Shown here: piece by piece, positions 33,465 to 44,351 of the stretch
How the letters are laid out: each line of letters starts with the position of its first letter
Position numbering within the stretch: the stretch's first letter is position 1
Assembly: GCA_003524305.1 (NCBI GenBank)
Contig: DQHW01000010.1
Span: 1 to 44,383 of the forward strand
Reading direction: 5' to 3'
Length of the DNA: 44,383 bases
Origin: Anaerolineaceae bacterium
GTDB lineage: Bacteria > Chloroflexota > Anaerolineae > Anaerolineales > Anaerolineaceae
The notes under the pieces: generated by a model
What the model was told of the DNA's origin: nothing
Databases searched by the model: none
Seen by the model: the letters and a program-made list of their open reading frames with translations, nothing else
Position numbers and translations under genes: made by a program

Positions 33465-34505
33465 ATGTTCAACCGTATCTTGGTTCCTCTGGATGGATCG
33501 TTACTGGCAGAACGCGCGATTCCGCATGCCATGCGATTTGCCCGAATTTTTGAATCGAATATTATTCTCTTGCGAGTTCTCAATCCAATTTCATACCATG
33601 AAAACCCCGATGCGGTTGACCCATTGAAGTGGCAGATTCGAAAAGCAGAAGCAGATATGTACATGCAAGGAATCACCGATCGGTTGTGCAAGGAATTAGA
33701 ATCGAATAATCTTCCCAAAGCTGAAGACTTTGAGGAATGTAAACCACGAGTTGAATATTGCATTCTTGAAGGAAAAACCGCTGAAAACATAATTAATTTT
33801 GCGCATTCTGAAAACATAGACCTGGTTGTGATTAGTACGCATGGCTCAAGTGGATTAAGCCGCTGGAACCTCAGCAGTGTGACTCAAAAAGTGATCAACC
33901 TGATCTATTTACCTATACTGGTGGTACGCGCTTATAATGCACCAGTCAATGAAAAAGTACCAGTTTATTATCACCGCATCCTTCTGCCTATTGATAGTTC
34001 CCGCCGGGCTGAATGCTCACTATCCGCGGGTATTGCATTGGCGAGAGGAGAACCCGTAAAGAATGCCAAGAATGATGGAAATTCAAATCAAACGATATTG
34101 ATCTTGGCGGCTGTCATCAAACCGCCAGAAATCCCTATCCCTGAGCCTTATCCAATCAAGATTGAAAAGTTATCTGAACAATTAATGCAAGTAAGCCGTC
34201 TTTCTGTAAATAATTATTTAAAAGAAATGAAAGAACGTTTACCAGTGGCATGTGAAAGTTTGGTGTTAGAAAACGCAAGTGTGTCTTCTGCCATACAAGA
34301 ACTTGCTGATCAAGATGAGGTTCTTGATATGGTTGTGCTATGCGCTCACGGCTACACGGGACGTTCCACCTGGCCATATGGCACAGTTGCACGCAATTAT
34401 TTGGAACACGGAACAAAAACAGTTTTGGTTATTCAAGATTTACCGCGTTCAAAAGTGCAACCTTCTGCTGCTGAACTCGCCTGTGAAAAATCAGGGGGAT
34501 TATAA
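33465..34505 (+). CDS. tandem-domain universal stress protein
   Basis: A 346-residue soluble protein made of two UspA domains. The first (1-150) begins R-I-L-V-P-L-D-G-S and ends with V-V-I-S-T-H-G-S-S-G-L-S-R-W..G-S/T-type ATP loop and P-I-L-V-V-R; the second (about 166-325) begins R-I-L-L-P-I-D-S-S and has V-L-C-A-H-G-Y-T-G-R-S. Tandem Usp proteins often bind ATP and slow growth under stress. TGGAGA precedes the ATG. Its stop is two bases before the start of the giant glucan synthase gene, so they are co-expressed. Confidence 0.95.
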   Translation: MFNRILVPLDGSLLAERAIPHAMRFARIFESNIILLRVLNPISYHENPDAVDPLKWQIRKAEADMYMQGITDRLCKELESNNLPKAEDFEECKPRVEYCILEGKTAENIINFAHSENIDLVVISTHGSSGLSRWNLSSVTQKVINLIYLPILVVRAYNAPVNEKVPVYYHRILLPIDSSRRAECSLSAGIALARGEPVKNAKNDGNSNQTILILAAVIKPPEIPIPEPYPIKIEKLSEQLMQVSRLSVNNYLKEMKERLPVACESLVLENASVSSAIQELADQDEVLDMVVLCAHGYTGRSTWPYGTVARNYLEHGTKTVLVIQDLPRSKVQPSAAELACEKSGGL

Positions 34506-34507
34506 GC

Positions 34508-37500
34508 ATGTTTGATGATTGTGTTAATCAAACAAACGAAGAAAGTTATTTTAACGAAGGTTCCACTTCATCAAAAATTCAGCAAACCCATGATTTAGTT
34601 GAAATTTTGGTAAAAAACTATCAAGAAGTGATTCCACGTTCCATAAAAAGAGGACAAGAAAAACCCAGGGCTGGCCGGGATATCCCAGGGCACGACCTTG
34701 CACAACATAACACCTGGCTAGCGGATGCTCACCAGTATTTTCGTGAGATTTCTCAAAAACAAATGGCGCTTTCTTATACATCAGAATGGATGCTTGATAA
34801 TTATTATATTATTCGGCAATCTCTCCAACAAATAAAAGAAGATTTGCCGACAGATTATTACCTTCAGTTGCCTAAATTAGCTTGTGGACCATTTCAGGGT
34901 TTTCCGCGTATCTATGCAATAGCGAGAGAAATACTTTTCTCTCAACAAATGTTATTTGATTCAAATGACGTCATCAATATTCTAAAAGAATTCCAGATAA
35001 GTGTTTCTTTATCAATGGGAGAACTTTGGGCTTTACCCATATTTTTGAGATATTGTTTAATTGAATTCCTTTCTCATGAATTGGTCATCACCATTAATCC
35101 ACCGACCACACCAAAATTACCCATCTATTTGCCAAATTTCATAAAGAAGAGTCAGGTTCTTCCAACCATGGAAGGCGAGTCTGATGAAAATGCCAACAAT
35201 AATATTGCCAATATCATCCTCAGTTTACGTGCTATAGCCGAACTTAGTTGGAATGAGTTCTTTGAATCTGTAAGTTTTCTTGAACGAACCCTTCGGCAAG
35301 ACCCGGCAGGGAAATATAGTCAGATGGATTTCAAGACTCGCGATTTGTATAGAAAAGAGATCGAAACTCTTTCTTTCAGCGTTCATCGTGATGAGAATGA
35401 AATTGGCACAATATTAATTGAAATGGCACTTTATTCAGCAAAAACCGACGAGGTTGATCCTTATGAAAAAAGTGGTGGTCAAAATCATATTGGAGAGTTT
35501 TTGTTTGGAAAATATCGGCCAGATTTTGAAAAGAAGATCGGTTATAAACCTGACCGTAACCATTCACTAAAAAATTGGTTAGATAACCACAATTCTTTTG
35601 TGTATTTTTCAAGTATTTGGCTAAGTTCGGTTTTTACTTTAGCGTTTTTTTTCTTGATCTGGGTAAGTGTTCCAACATTCTCAAGTTTTTCCATGCAAGA
35701 ATTACTACCAACACCAGTAAAGTGGCTTGCTTTTTTCTTCCTTTGTTTAATCACGATTAACCCAATATTAACTATTGCTACAAGTTTGGTCAACTGGATG
35801 ATCACGCTTCGTATTGCTCCAAAGTATTTATTCAAACTTGATTTTACAGACGAAATTCCAGATCCGTTCCATACTCTTATTGTCATTCCAGCGATGATCA
35901 CGAGTCGGAGTGAAGTCGATTCACTGACACAACAACTGGAAATGCATTACCTGCGAAACCCTGAACCCGGGTTAAGCTTTGCGTTATTAACAGATTTTCG
36001 TGATGCAGAAACCGAATCTTTGCCTGAAGACATAATGCTTCTGCAATATGCAAAAGCTTCAATTGAATTTTTAAATCGCAAATATGAAAAGCTGATTTCT
36101 ACCGACGTTTTATCAGAAAGCTCACTTCTTGATACGAGAGAAAATCTTCCAAAATCAAGTGAACCTCTTTTTTATTTGTTGCATCGAAAAAGATTATGGA
36201 ACCCCTCTGAACAAACGTGGATGGGGTGGGAACGCAAAAGAGGAAAACTTTTTGAACTAAACCAGCTTTTGCGCGGAGAAAAAAAACTTACATTTATCAC
36301 GAGACCTGAAAATATTTCAACTTTATCGCGAGTACATTTTGTGATTACGCTTGATTCAGATACTATTTTGCCACGCGGAGCAGCTTGCCGTTTGGTTGGC
36401 ACTCTTGCACATCCTCTTAATCAGGCGAAGTTTGACAATTTATCAGGAGAAGTGATTTCAGGATATACAGTTCTTCAACCTAGAATGGAAATTCATCCCA
36501 GAAGTGCGAATCATTCATGGTTTACCCGACTTTTTAGTGGAGATGCCGGGTTGGACCTATATTCACTTGCGGTTTCCGATGCATATCAAGATTTTTTCGG
36601 AGAAGGAAGTTTTGTGGGCAAAGGAATCTATGATGTAGATGCGTTTATGCGAAGCATTGACGCCAAGATTCCAGAAAATACAGTTTTGAGCCATGATCTT
36701 TTGGAAGGTATCATGGGGCGAGCCGGCCTGGTCACCGATATCACGATGATCGAAGATTATCCTCAAAATTACTTCACACAGGTCATGCGTCAAAGGCGTT
36801 GGATCCGTGGCGATTGGCAGTTATTGCCCTGGCTGCTTAAAAAGAACAGTTCAGCCCTCATCTTTTCAAAAATAGACCGTTGGAAGATGTTCGATAATCT
36901 GCGGCGAGCGTTGGTGGCTCCCTCTCTGTTAAGCCTTATTGTTGGCGGAATAATCTTCCTTCCAGTTTTTAATTATCTCTGGTCTTTTATTGTTTTATTT
37001 ACGCTCGGTATTCCAATATTCACAAGTTTAGCTCAAAGTATGCGTTCAGTTTTAGATGGTGAGGATATTCGAAACGCTTTTCGTCCAATGGGATGGAATT
37101 TAGTGCGTTGGTTATTGGCGGTGGCTTTTTTGCCATATGAAGCTTATATTTCTCTTGATGCAATTTTTACCACCCTATATCGGTTGTTTGTAAGCAGACG
37201 AAACCTTTTACAATGGACTACGGCGGCTCAAACTGCCAAACTCTTTGGATCACAAGAACGACGAAATTTTGCCTGGCAAAAAATGTCAGCCTCAAGTATG
37301 CTGGCACTCTTTCTTTTATTCTGGATGACCTTTGTTACCAAAAACAATTATTTATTTATTTTTCCTTTGTCACCCATATTAGTGCTCTGGTTTTTCACTC
37401 CATTTATTGTCTGGAAAATCAACCTTCCGATCACAATAAAAAAAATCACATTAAATGACGAACAAGTCAATCATTTAAGACAGATCACCAGGCGAACCTG

Positions 37501-40500
37501 GGGGTTCTTTGAGCGGTTCGTTGGTCCTGGTGATCATTGGCTGCCCCCTGATCATTATCAAGAATCTCCAGTAGGTATTATCGCTCATCGGACATCTCCA
37601 ACAAATATTGGATTACTTTTAACCTCAACATTGGCCGCCTACGACCTGGGTTATCTCGACCAACTCGCTCTGGCAACCCGCCTTTCAACAACCATCGAAT
37701 CGCTTGAGCAACTGGAACGGTTTCGCGGTCATTTCTTGAATTGGTATGATACCCAAACCCTTCAACCACTCCATCCAAAATATGTTTCCACAGTGGATAG
37801 CGGCAACTTGGCCGCCAGCTTTATCGTTACTTCTCAAGCGTGCAAAGACATTCTCAATCAACCCATTTTCCGTTGGGCTTTATGGCAGGGTTATCTCGAT
37901 ACACTTTCAAATCTCACAGCAATGTTAAAAGAGATGCGTAAGGTTGAGTTTGAACAGCAGGTTGAAGAGATCAACTTGAGTATGAAAAAGCTGCATGAAG
38001 AAATAATTAATGTCCACACGCATCGTGATCAATGGTTTCGTTTATTTGAACGTGCAAGCGGTCCGTTTTGGCTGGATATCTCAAAGAAGTTGATTGAACT
38101 TGTGAAAGTAGGTCGATCTGCCTTTTCATTAAGTACATTGGAAAAACTTCAGGAAGTTGCTGCGCAAGTCGAGCGGCACCATACCGCGGTTCGGAGAACA
38201 ATAACTGAATTAGTACCATGGGTGCCTTTCTTTGATAAAACACCTGATTATTTATTAAACGCAGAGTATATTCCGCTGATTGAAGAAATTAAAAAGAACC
38301 TGCCAATTAACATGCCGCTAAATCAAATTAGAGTACATGTAAAAAAAGCTTTACCAACAATTAAGGCATTGCAAAAAAAACTGGCAAAAACAAATGAGAA
38401 TATTGATGAGAACGAACCGTTAAAAACAGCCAGATTTTGGCTTCTTGAATTAGAAAATTCTTTGATCAGGGTTGATTCAAATGTCGAGTCATTAAGTAAC
38501 CGTTTTTTGTTTATTGTAGAACGCTCAGAACAATTTACCAAAGAGATGGACTTTCGTTTCCTTTATCACACCCAGCGGGCAGTTTTTCACATAGGGTATA
38601 ACTTGGACGCTGGATCTATGGATCAGAATTTTTATGATTTATTAGCCTCAGAATCAAGGATTGCATCGGTTGTGGCTATAGCTAAAGGGGATGTGCCTCA
38701 AACACATTGGATGCATCTGGGCCGTCCGGTCACGCAAATTGGGGGGATGTATGTATTACTCTCTTGGAGTGGAACCATGTTCGAATATCTCATGCCTCCA
38801 CTTTTCTTGCGTTCTTATCCGGGCACTCTATTATCCGATAGCACAATCGGTGCAGTTCAACATCAAATCGCTTACGGTAAGTCAAAATCTGTTCCATGGG
38901 GAATTTCAGAATCAGGTTTTTATAGGTTTGATGCCAATTTAAATTATCAATATCGCGCTTTTGGGGTTCCCGGGTTGGGATTCAAACGCGGTCTGGCTGA
39001 TGACCTGGTTATATCGCCTTATGCTTCCTTGATGGCAGTAAGTTATTCTCCGCATGCAGTGATACATAATATTGACCAGTTGATCAACCATAAAATGCTT
39101 GGACTATATGGCGTGTATGAATCCATTGACTTTACTCAAGAAAGATTGCATCTGGATGAAAGTTCGGTCATTGTGAGTGAATATATGGCACATCACCAGG
39201 GAATGATCATGATGGCAATGGTTAACTTTTTCCATGATGAAATTATGATCAAGCGCATGCACTCCGATCCTCGTATTCAAAGTGTGGAATTGATACTACA
39301 GGAACAAATACCACAAAGAATCGAAACTCAAGATCCTTACGGTGAAGATGTTAGTGGTACCCAGCGAGTTGCTGCGGCGCCTGTTGAAATAGTGCCCTGG
39401 ACGGTGCCCGTACAGACACCCATCCCGCAAATGCACCTTCTTTCAAATGGCAGCTATAACGTATTGATTTCTAATATGGGCGGCGGTTACAGCTCATGGC
39501 GTGGATTTGATCTGACTCGCTGGCAGCCTGATGGTGTTTTAGACCCTTGGGGAACCTGGATTTACATTCAAGACATTCAACGCGATATGGATGAAGTAAA
39601 TGAAATCTGGTCTGCAAGTCACCAACCGATGCCGGCTGAGGCTGAAGATATGAAGGTAACCTACTTTGCGCACAAGGCAGTTTTTAGGCGGATGCAAGAT
39701 GAAATTTCGTCAAACACCGAAATCACCGTTGTGCCAGACGATCCGTTAGAAATTCGCCGAATTCATCTGCATAATCATTCTGAACAATACCGCACTTTAC
39801 GGTTGACCTCATATGGAGAAGTAATTCTGGCTTCACAAGCCTCTGATTCAAGACACCCTGCATTCAATAAATTATTTATCGAGAGCGAATTTTTACCAGA
39901 ACTGGACTTACAAGTCTTTTCACGTCGTCCGCGTTCAGATCAGGATACAAGTATTTTCATGGGCCACATGTTGGTTAATAAAGATCCACAAATTTCCACA
40001 AGACATGAAGCAGACCGCAATAATTTTATCGGCCGTGATCGTACGATGCGAAATCCGATCGCGCTGACTTCTAAAGGTTATCTCACCGGAACCTCTGGCG
40101 CGACGTTGGATCCGATATTTTCTCTTGGACAATCCTTCATTGTGGAACCTCATAAAAGTGCTGACCTGGCATTTTTGACTTTTACCGGAGATAGCCATGC
40201 GGCTGTATTGGAATTGGCACTGAAATATCACAATTGGGCAATTATTGATCGTTCTTACAATCAAGCGAATATTGCAGCACAAACCTGGCTCGGGAAACAA
40301 GATATTACTTCGCAAGTGTTCAAAAATATTATGCAGGTATTATCAGCTCTTTTGTATCCATTTAAGGCAATTCGTGCTTCAGCCGAAATGTTGGCTTCAA
40401 ACACACTCGGGCAATCTGGATTGTGGCGTTTTGGCATCTCGGGAGATTTTCCCATTATGTTGGTACAGATTGACGATCCTCAACAGATCGATCTTGTCGC

Positions 40501-43330
40501 AGAAACCTTGCAGGCACATAAATACTTACGCAGCAGACGGATCAAGATGGACCTGGTAATCCTTAATTGTCAAAAAACTGATTATGGGGCTGAATTAAAT
40601 GGTTCGCTTTATCATCTTGTGGCAAAAATGAATGGCGAAGACCAACTCAACCAAAGAGGAGGTGTTTTCATTCTCTATGGAGATCATATTTCTTCCGAAG
40701 AATATGCATTACTACAAACCGCAAGCCGGTTGGTGTTTGATGGTGCAATGGGCTCATTGGAAGATCAATTGCCCGGCTATTCATTGCCTGTGCATCATTT
40801 ACCTGCATTCATACCTACTCTGCCAGCAAGTAATGACTTGATCAATGAGAATTCTGAAGAGAGCTCTTTTGTTGTCAATAACGAAGAACTCAAATATTAC
40901 AACGGGTTTGGTGGTTTTAGTTCAGATGGCAAAGAATACATTATCAATTGGGACGCTGCTTTTCTTAATGAAAAGGGAGTTGCGATTCGAAAAACGACAC
41001 CAGCACCCTGGGTAAACGTTATTGGTTACCCCAATTTTGGATTCATGGTCAGTGAATCAGGCAGTCAATGCACCTGGGCTCAGAACAGCGGTGAAAATCG
41101 ATTGACTCCCTGGGCTAACGACCCTGTATGCGATCCGACTGGAGAAGCGCTTTATTTGAGAGATGAAGAAACCGGTGAAGTGTGGACGCCAACCCCGCTG
41201 CCAGCAGGATCCGGCAAACCATATCGTGTGGTTCATGGAGCAGGGTATACGCGTTTCGAGCACAATTCGCACGGCCTTGAACAATGCCTGACACTCTTTT
41301 CAAGCCCCGAAGACCCGGTAAAAATTATCCATTTGAAATTAAAAAACAACCTTCCTCATACACGTAGAATCACGGCAACACAATATATTGAGTGGGTGCT
41401 CGGCACTACTCACACCACAAACATGGCATATATCATTCCTGAATACGATTCGACCCTGGAATGTTTATTGGCGACCAATCCATATAGCAATGAATTTGGC
41501 AAGCGCGTTGCTTTTCTGATTGCAAGCCGGCCTGTGCACGGCTTAACGGCTGATAGAACCGAGTTTCTGGGGCGAGGCGGAACCTTTACATTGCCAGTGG
41601 CCCTCCTCCGTTTAGGATTGGAAACGCGTATTACTCCTGGAGAAGATCCCTGCGCGGTGCTTCAACTTCACATGGATTTGATGCCGGGTGCAACAGATGA
41701 AATCTATTTCGTTCTCGGTCAAGGAAATGATAAACAGCACGCATTGGATTTGGTAAAAAAATATCATGATCCAGCTTACGTAGGTGCTGCCTATGAACGT
41801 ACCCACATATTCTGGGACAAATTCTTAAACACCATTCAGGTCAAGACGCCTGATAAGGCTACTGATTTAATCTTGAACCGCTGGATGATTTACCAGACAT
41901 TGTCTTGTCGAATCTGGGGCCGAACAGGTTTCTACCAATCAAGCGGGGCGTTTGGTTTTCGAGATCAACTGCAAGATGTGTTGGCGCTGTTGCCGATTGA
42001 TCCGACAATTACACGCAGTCAGATTCTTAATGCTGCAAATCACCAATTTGAAGCTGGTGATGTCATGCATTGGTGGCATCCACCTTCAGGCAGGGGAGTG
42101 CGGACTCGTTTTTCTGATGATCTTTTATGGCTGCCTTATGTAACTGCCTTGTATATTGAAAATACTGACGATTTTAAAATTCTTGAAGAAATCATCCCAT
42201 TTAGACGTGCACCAGAGCTTATTGACGGTGAAGACGAACGTTATGGTGAATACTCGCAAACGGATCTTTCATTTTCGCTTATGGATCATTGCCAACGTGC
42301 ACTTGAAAAAGGCTCAACGTATGGGTTACACGGCTTGCCATTGATGGGCACAGGTGATTGGAATGACGGTATGAACAAGGTGGGTGAAGAAGGTCAAGGA
42401 GAAAGTGTCTGGCTTGCCTGGTTTATAAGTGATGTTTTAAACCGTTTTGGATCACTCGCAGAACAAATTGGTGATCTTGAAAATGCGCATAGGTATAAAT
42501 CGCGAGCCAAGAAATATATAAAGGCAATTGAACTTTCTGCCTGGGATGGAGATTGGTATCGTCGAGCGTATTATGATGGTGGAGAAACACTTGGATCCAA
42601 ATGGGATGATGAGTGCAAAATTGATGCAATTGCCCAATCGTGGTCGGTATTAAGCAGTGGTGGAAAAACAAGTCGAAGCCATCATGCTATGAAAGCAGTG
42701 TATGACAGATTAGTTCAACATCAAAACCGATTATCCTTGCTCTTCGATCCTCCTTTCAATAAAACTAATCTTGACCCGGGTTATATCAAAGGTTATATCC
42801 CTGGCACGCGTGAAAATGGCGGACAGTATACTCACGCGGCAACATGGACGGCTTGGGCATTTGCAAAAATGGGCGATGGAAGAAGGGCCGGCGAATTATT
42901 CGACTTGTTGAATCCAATCTATCAAGCTGACACCTATGAGAAAGCGTTGGCCTATCGAGTGGAACCTTATGTGATTTGTGCGGATATTTATAGTAAGGAG
43001 CCTTTTATCAGGCGTGGAGGTTGGACCTGGTATACAGGTTCATCTGCCTGGATGTACCGTCTAGGTCAGGAAGCAATTCTCGGTTTTCAAAAGGTTGGCA
43101 GCGCATTGGTGATGGATCCGGTTATTCCGCCAGAATGGGGTGGATTTGAAGTAGAGTATAAATTTGGTGAAACACATTATCTGATACAGGTGAGAAACCC
43201 GGCACATATAACAAGAGGTATACAAAGAATTGAACTGGATGGGCATTTTTTTAGCGGATTAACAATTCCTCTAGTTGATGATGGGATTGAACATAAAGTT
43301 TTTGTGTTTATGGGTAAAAAGTTGCGATAA
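34508..43330 (+). CDS. ndvB: cyclic beta-1,2-glucan synthase (NdvB/ChvB type)
   Basis: A 2,940-residue membrane enzyme that builds cyclic beta-1,2-glucans from UDP-glucose; the length fits the known enzymes (about 2,800-2,900). Domains in order: a soluble N-terminal region; membrane helices near 370-450; a family GT84 glycosyltransferase core with the D616-S-D-T619 motif and Q762-R-R-W765; further helices (about 805-860 and 930-990); two carbohydrate-binding/processing blocks; and a C-terminal GH94 phosphorylase-like domain with G-T-G-D2617-W-N-D-G-M, which contains the catalytic acid and sets ring length. The ribosome site GGGGGA is 9-15 bases upstream, inside usp. Confidence 0.95.
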   Translation: MFDDCVNQTNEESYFNEGSTSSKIQQTHDLVEILVKNYQEVIPRSIKRGQEKPRAGRDIPGHDLAQHNTWLADAHQYFREISQKQMALSYTSEWMLDNYYIIRQSLQQIKEDLPTDYYLQLPKLACGPFQGFPRIYAIAREILFSQQMLFDSNDVINILKEFQISVSLSMGELWALPIFLRYCLIEFLSHELVITINPPTTPKLPIYLPNFIKKSQVLPTMEGESDENANNNIANIILSLRAIAELSWNEFFESVSFLERTLRQDPAGKYSQMDFKTRDLYRKEIETLSFSVHRDENEIGTILIEMALYSAKTDEVDPYEKSGGQNHIGEFLFGKYRPDFEKKIGYKPDRNHSLKNWLDNHNSFVYFSSIWLSSVFTLAFFFLIWVSVPTFSSFSMQELLPTPVKWLAFFFLCLITINPILTIATSLVNWMITLRIAPKYLFKLDFTDEIPDPFHTLIVIPAMITSRSEVDSLTQQLEMHYLRNPEPGLSFALLTDFRDAETESLPEDIMLLQYAKASIEFLNRKYEKLISTDVLSESSLLDTRENLPKSSEPLFYLLHRKRLWNPSEQTWMGWERKRGKLFELNQLLRGEKKLTFITRPENISTLSRVHFVITLDSDTILPRGAACRLVGTLAHPLNQAKFDNLSGEVISGYTVLQPRMEIHPRSANHSWFTRLFSGDAGLDLYSLAVSDAYQDFFGEGSFVGKGIYDVDAFMRSIDAKIPENTVLSHDLLEGIMGRAGLVTDITMIEDYPQNYFTQVMRQRRWIRGDWQLLPWLLKKNSSALIFSKIDRWKMFDNLRRALVAPSLLSLIVGGIIFLPVFNYLWSFIVLFTLGIPIFTSLAQSMRSVLDGEDIRNAFRPMGWNLVRWLLAVAFLPYEAYISLDAIFTTLYRLFVSRRNLLQWTTAAQTAKLFGSQERRNFAWQKMSASSMLALFLLFWMTFVTKNNYLFIFPLSPILVLWFFTPFIVWKINLPITIKKITLNDEQVNHLRQITRRTWGFFERFVGPGDHWLPPDHYQESPVGIIAHRTSPTNIGLLLTSTLAAYDLGYLDQLALATRLSTTIESLEQLERFRGHFLNWYDTQTLQPLHPKYVSTVDSGNLAASFIVTSQACKDILNQPIFRWALWQGYLDTLSNLTAMLKEMRKVEFEQQVEEINLSMKKLHEEIINVHTHRDQWFRLFERASGPFWLDISKKLIELVKVGRSAFSLSTLEKLQEVAAQVERHHTAVRRTITELVPWVPFFDKTPDYLLNAEYIPLIEEIKKNLPINMPLNQIRVHVKKALPTIKALQKKLAKTNENIDENEPLKTARFWLLELENSLIRVDSNVESLSNRFLFIVERSEQFTKEMDFRFLYHTQRAVFHIGYNLDAGSMDQNFYDLLASESRIASVVAIAKGDVPQTHWMHLGRPVTQIGGMYVLLSWSGTMFEYLMPPLFLRSYPGTLLSDSTIGAVQHQIAYGKSKSVPWGISESGFYRFDANLNYQYRAFGVPGLGFKRGLADDLVISPYASLMAVSYSPHAVIHNIDQLINHKMLGLYGVYESIDFTQERLHLDESSVIVSEYMAHHQGMIMMAMVNFFHDEIMIKRMHSDPRIQSVELILQEQIPQRIETQDPYGEDVSGTQRVAAAPVEIVPWTVPVQTPIPQMHLLSNGSYNVLISNMGGGYSSWRGFDLTRWQPDGVLDPWGTWIYIQDIQRDMDEVNEIWSASHQPMPAEAEDMKVTYFAHKAVFRRMQDEISSNTEITVVPDDPLEIRRIHLHNHSEQYRTLRLTSYGEVILASQASDSRHPAFNKLFIESEFLPELDLQVFSRRPRSDQDTSIFMGHMLVNKDPQISTRHEADRNNFIGRDRTMRNPIALTSKGYLTGTSGATLDPIFSLGQSFIVEPHKSADLAFLTFTGDSHAAVLELALKYHNWAIIDRSYNQANIAAQTWLGKQDITSQVFKNIMQVLSALLYPFKAIRASAEMLASNTLGQSGLWRFGISGDFPIMLVQIDDPQQIDLVAETLQAHKYLRSRRIKMDLVILNCQKTDYGAELNGSLYHLVAKMNGEDQLNQRGGVFILYGDHISSEEYALLQTASRLVFDGAMGSLEDQLPGYSLPVHHLPAFIPTLPASNDLINENSEESSFVVNNEELKYYNGFGGFSSDGKEYIINWDAAFLNEKGVAIRKTTPAPWVNVIGYPNFGFMVSESGSQCTWAQNSGENRLTPWANDPVCDPTGEALYLRDEETGEVWTPTPLPAGSGKPYRVVHGAGYTRFEHNSHGLEQCLTLFSSPEDPVKIIHLKLKNNLPHTRRITATQYIEWVLGTTHTTNMAYIIPEYDSTLECLLATNPYSNEFGKRVAFLIASRPVHGLTADRTEFLGRGGTFTLPVALLRLGLETRITPGEDPCAVLQLHMDLMPGATDEIYFVLGQGNDKQHALDLVKKYHDPAYVGAAYERTHIFWDKFLNTIQVKTPDKATDLILNRWMIYQTLSCRIWGRTGFYQSSGAFGFRDQLQDVLALLPIDPTITRSQILNAANHQFEAGDVMHWWHPPSGRGVRTRFSDDLLWLPYVTALYIENTDDFKILEEIIPFRRAPELIDGEDERYGEYSQTDLSFSLMDHCQRALEKGSTYGLHGLPLMGTGDWNDGMNKVGEEGQGESVWLAWFISDVLNRFGSLAEQIGDLENAHRYKSRAKKYIKAIELSAWDGDWYRRAYYDGGETLGSKWDDECKIDAIAQSWSVLSSGGKTSRSHHAMKAVYDRLVQHQNRLSLLFDPPFNKTNLDPGYIKGYIPGTRENGGQYTHAATWTAWAFAKMGDGRRAGELFDLLNPIYQADTYEKALAYRVEPYVICADIYSKEPFIRRGGWTWYTGSSAWMYRLGQEAILGFQKVGSALVMDPVIPPEWGGFEVEYKFGETHYLIQVRNPAHITRGIQRIELDGHFFSGLTIPLVDDGIEHKVFVFMGKKLR

Positions 43331-43464
43331 GCATACAGAATTTGACAGAAAATATTTAGTTTCTTTTCGGGCTATTAAAAGGGCAAAAAGGATAAGGTTA
43401 AGTTCAATGAAATTCAAACCATACCCGGTCGTGCCGTTTATTGTTTTTTGAAACAGGAGATTAA

Positions 43465-44013
43465 ATGAATACCACTTCCATTATTACGGTTGTAGCGATT
43501 CTGGTGATTTTTGGGATTGTTCTCGGGATCGGGGCATTTATTCGCCGCAGGAATAACAGAAAATTTAAGGCTCAATATGGCGATGAATATGATCTTGCAA
43601 TCAAAAAAATGGGCAGCGAGAAAAAAGCTCAAGCCGAACTTCGCGGTAGAGAAAAACATATTGAAAAAATGGATATCCGACCGCTCACAGATGCCGAACG
43701 GGAACAATATCATGTTGAATGGGCGGCAGTACAGGCTGATTTTGTAAATGAACCAGGTAGAGCGATTGGCTCAGCAGATCATTTGATCATGGAAGTGATG
43801 CAGCTTCGCAATTATCCGGTATCCGATTTTAATCAACGCGCCGCGGATGTATCGATCCGTTATCCTGAGTTGGTAAAAGATTATCGGGCTGCCAGAGAAA
43901 TTGCCATCAAAAATACAGATCAAAAAGCGACTACTGAAGAAATGCGTCAGGCGATGATCTCGTACAGGTCTCTATTTGACCGCCTTGTTGGAGCTTCGAC
44001 TTCCGGTAAATAA
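43465..44013 (+). CDS. membrane-anchored protein of a widespread unknown family
   Basis: A 182-residue protein with one N-terminal membrane helix (about 5-26), a basic stop-transfer segment R-R-R-N-N-R-K, and a cytoplasmic helical domain. It contains Q-Y-G-D-E-Y-D (about 37-43), M-D-I-R-P-L-T (about 69-75), W-A-A-V-Q-A-D-F-V, and N-Y-P-V-S-D-F-N-Q-R-A-A-D-V-S (about 116-130). I recall this pattern as a conserved family of unknown function, often near stress genes, but give no name. CAGGAGA precedes the ATG. Confidence 0.8.
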   Translation: MNTTSIITVVAILVIFGIVLGIGAFIRRRNNRKFKAQYGDEYDLAIKKMGSEKKAQAELRGREKHIEKMDIRPLTDAEREQYHVEWAAVQADFVNEPGRAIGSADHLIMEVMQLRNYPVSDFNQRAADVSIRYPELVKDYRAAREIAIKNTDQKATTEEMRQAMISYRSLFDRLVGASTSGK

Positions 44014-44090
44014 ATAGGTTCTCTAAAATTAAAAATAATCACGATCGCTCGTATGGATTTTTGAGCGCAGCCAAATCAAAATATTTAAAT

Positions 44091-44123
44091 CACAAACCGA
44101 CGAGCATCCCACGTCGGTTTGTG
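44091..44123 (-). terminator. terminator-like hairpin 1 in the tRNA-end array
   Basis: A perfect 12-bp stem, CACAAACCGACG and CGTCGGTTTGTG, with a 9-base loop, followed on the minus strand by ATTTAAATATT. It is the last unit of the array and is also positioned to end the convergent gene at 43465-44013. Confidence 0.7.
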
Positions 44124-44198
44124 TATCATTCGGGAGAGAGGATTTTGAAGGAAAGCGGTATGCAAAGCCGAGCGAAGCGAAGTCCAACTCTTTAACAA

Positions 44199-44224
44199 AA
44201 AGATAGACGCCCGAGTCTGTCTTT
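44199..44224 (-). terminator. terminator-like hairpin 2 (decayed copy)
   Basis: AAAGACAGAC and GTCTATCTTT form a 10-bp stem with one G-U pair and a 6-base loop, then TTGTT on the minus strand. It is a diverged copy of the intact hairpin 3 below. Confidence 0.6.
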
Positions 44225-44322
44225 GACTACTGTAGTCCGGGCGAGAGGATTTGTGAGGCGAAGCCGAATGCAAAGCCGAGTAACACGAGTCCAACCTCAC
44301 ATTATTCCAGGTAAATGGCAAT

Positions 44323-44351
44323 AAAAAAGACAGGCGCCCGTGCCTGTCTTT
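44323..44351 (-). terminator. terminator of the tRNA at the window edge
   Basis: AAAGACAGGC and GCCTGTCTTT form a perfect 10-bp stem around ACGGGC, followed by six T on the minus strand. It lies 12 bases after the tRNA 3' end. Confidence 0.88.

Noticed and set aside
44085..44321. Minus-strand 78-residue open frame at the right edge
   Set aside because: It runs through tRNA-end copies and terminators, so it is a chance frame in a non-coding repeat.
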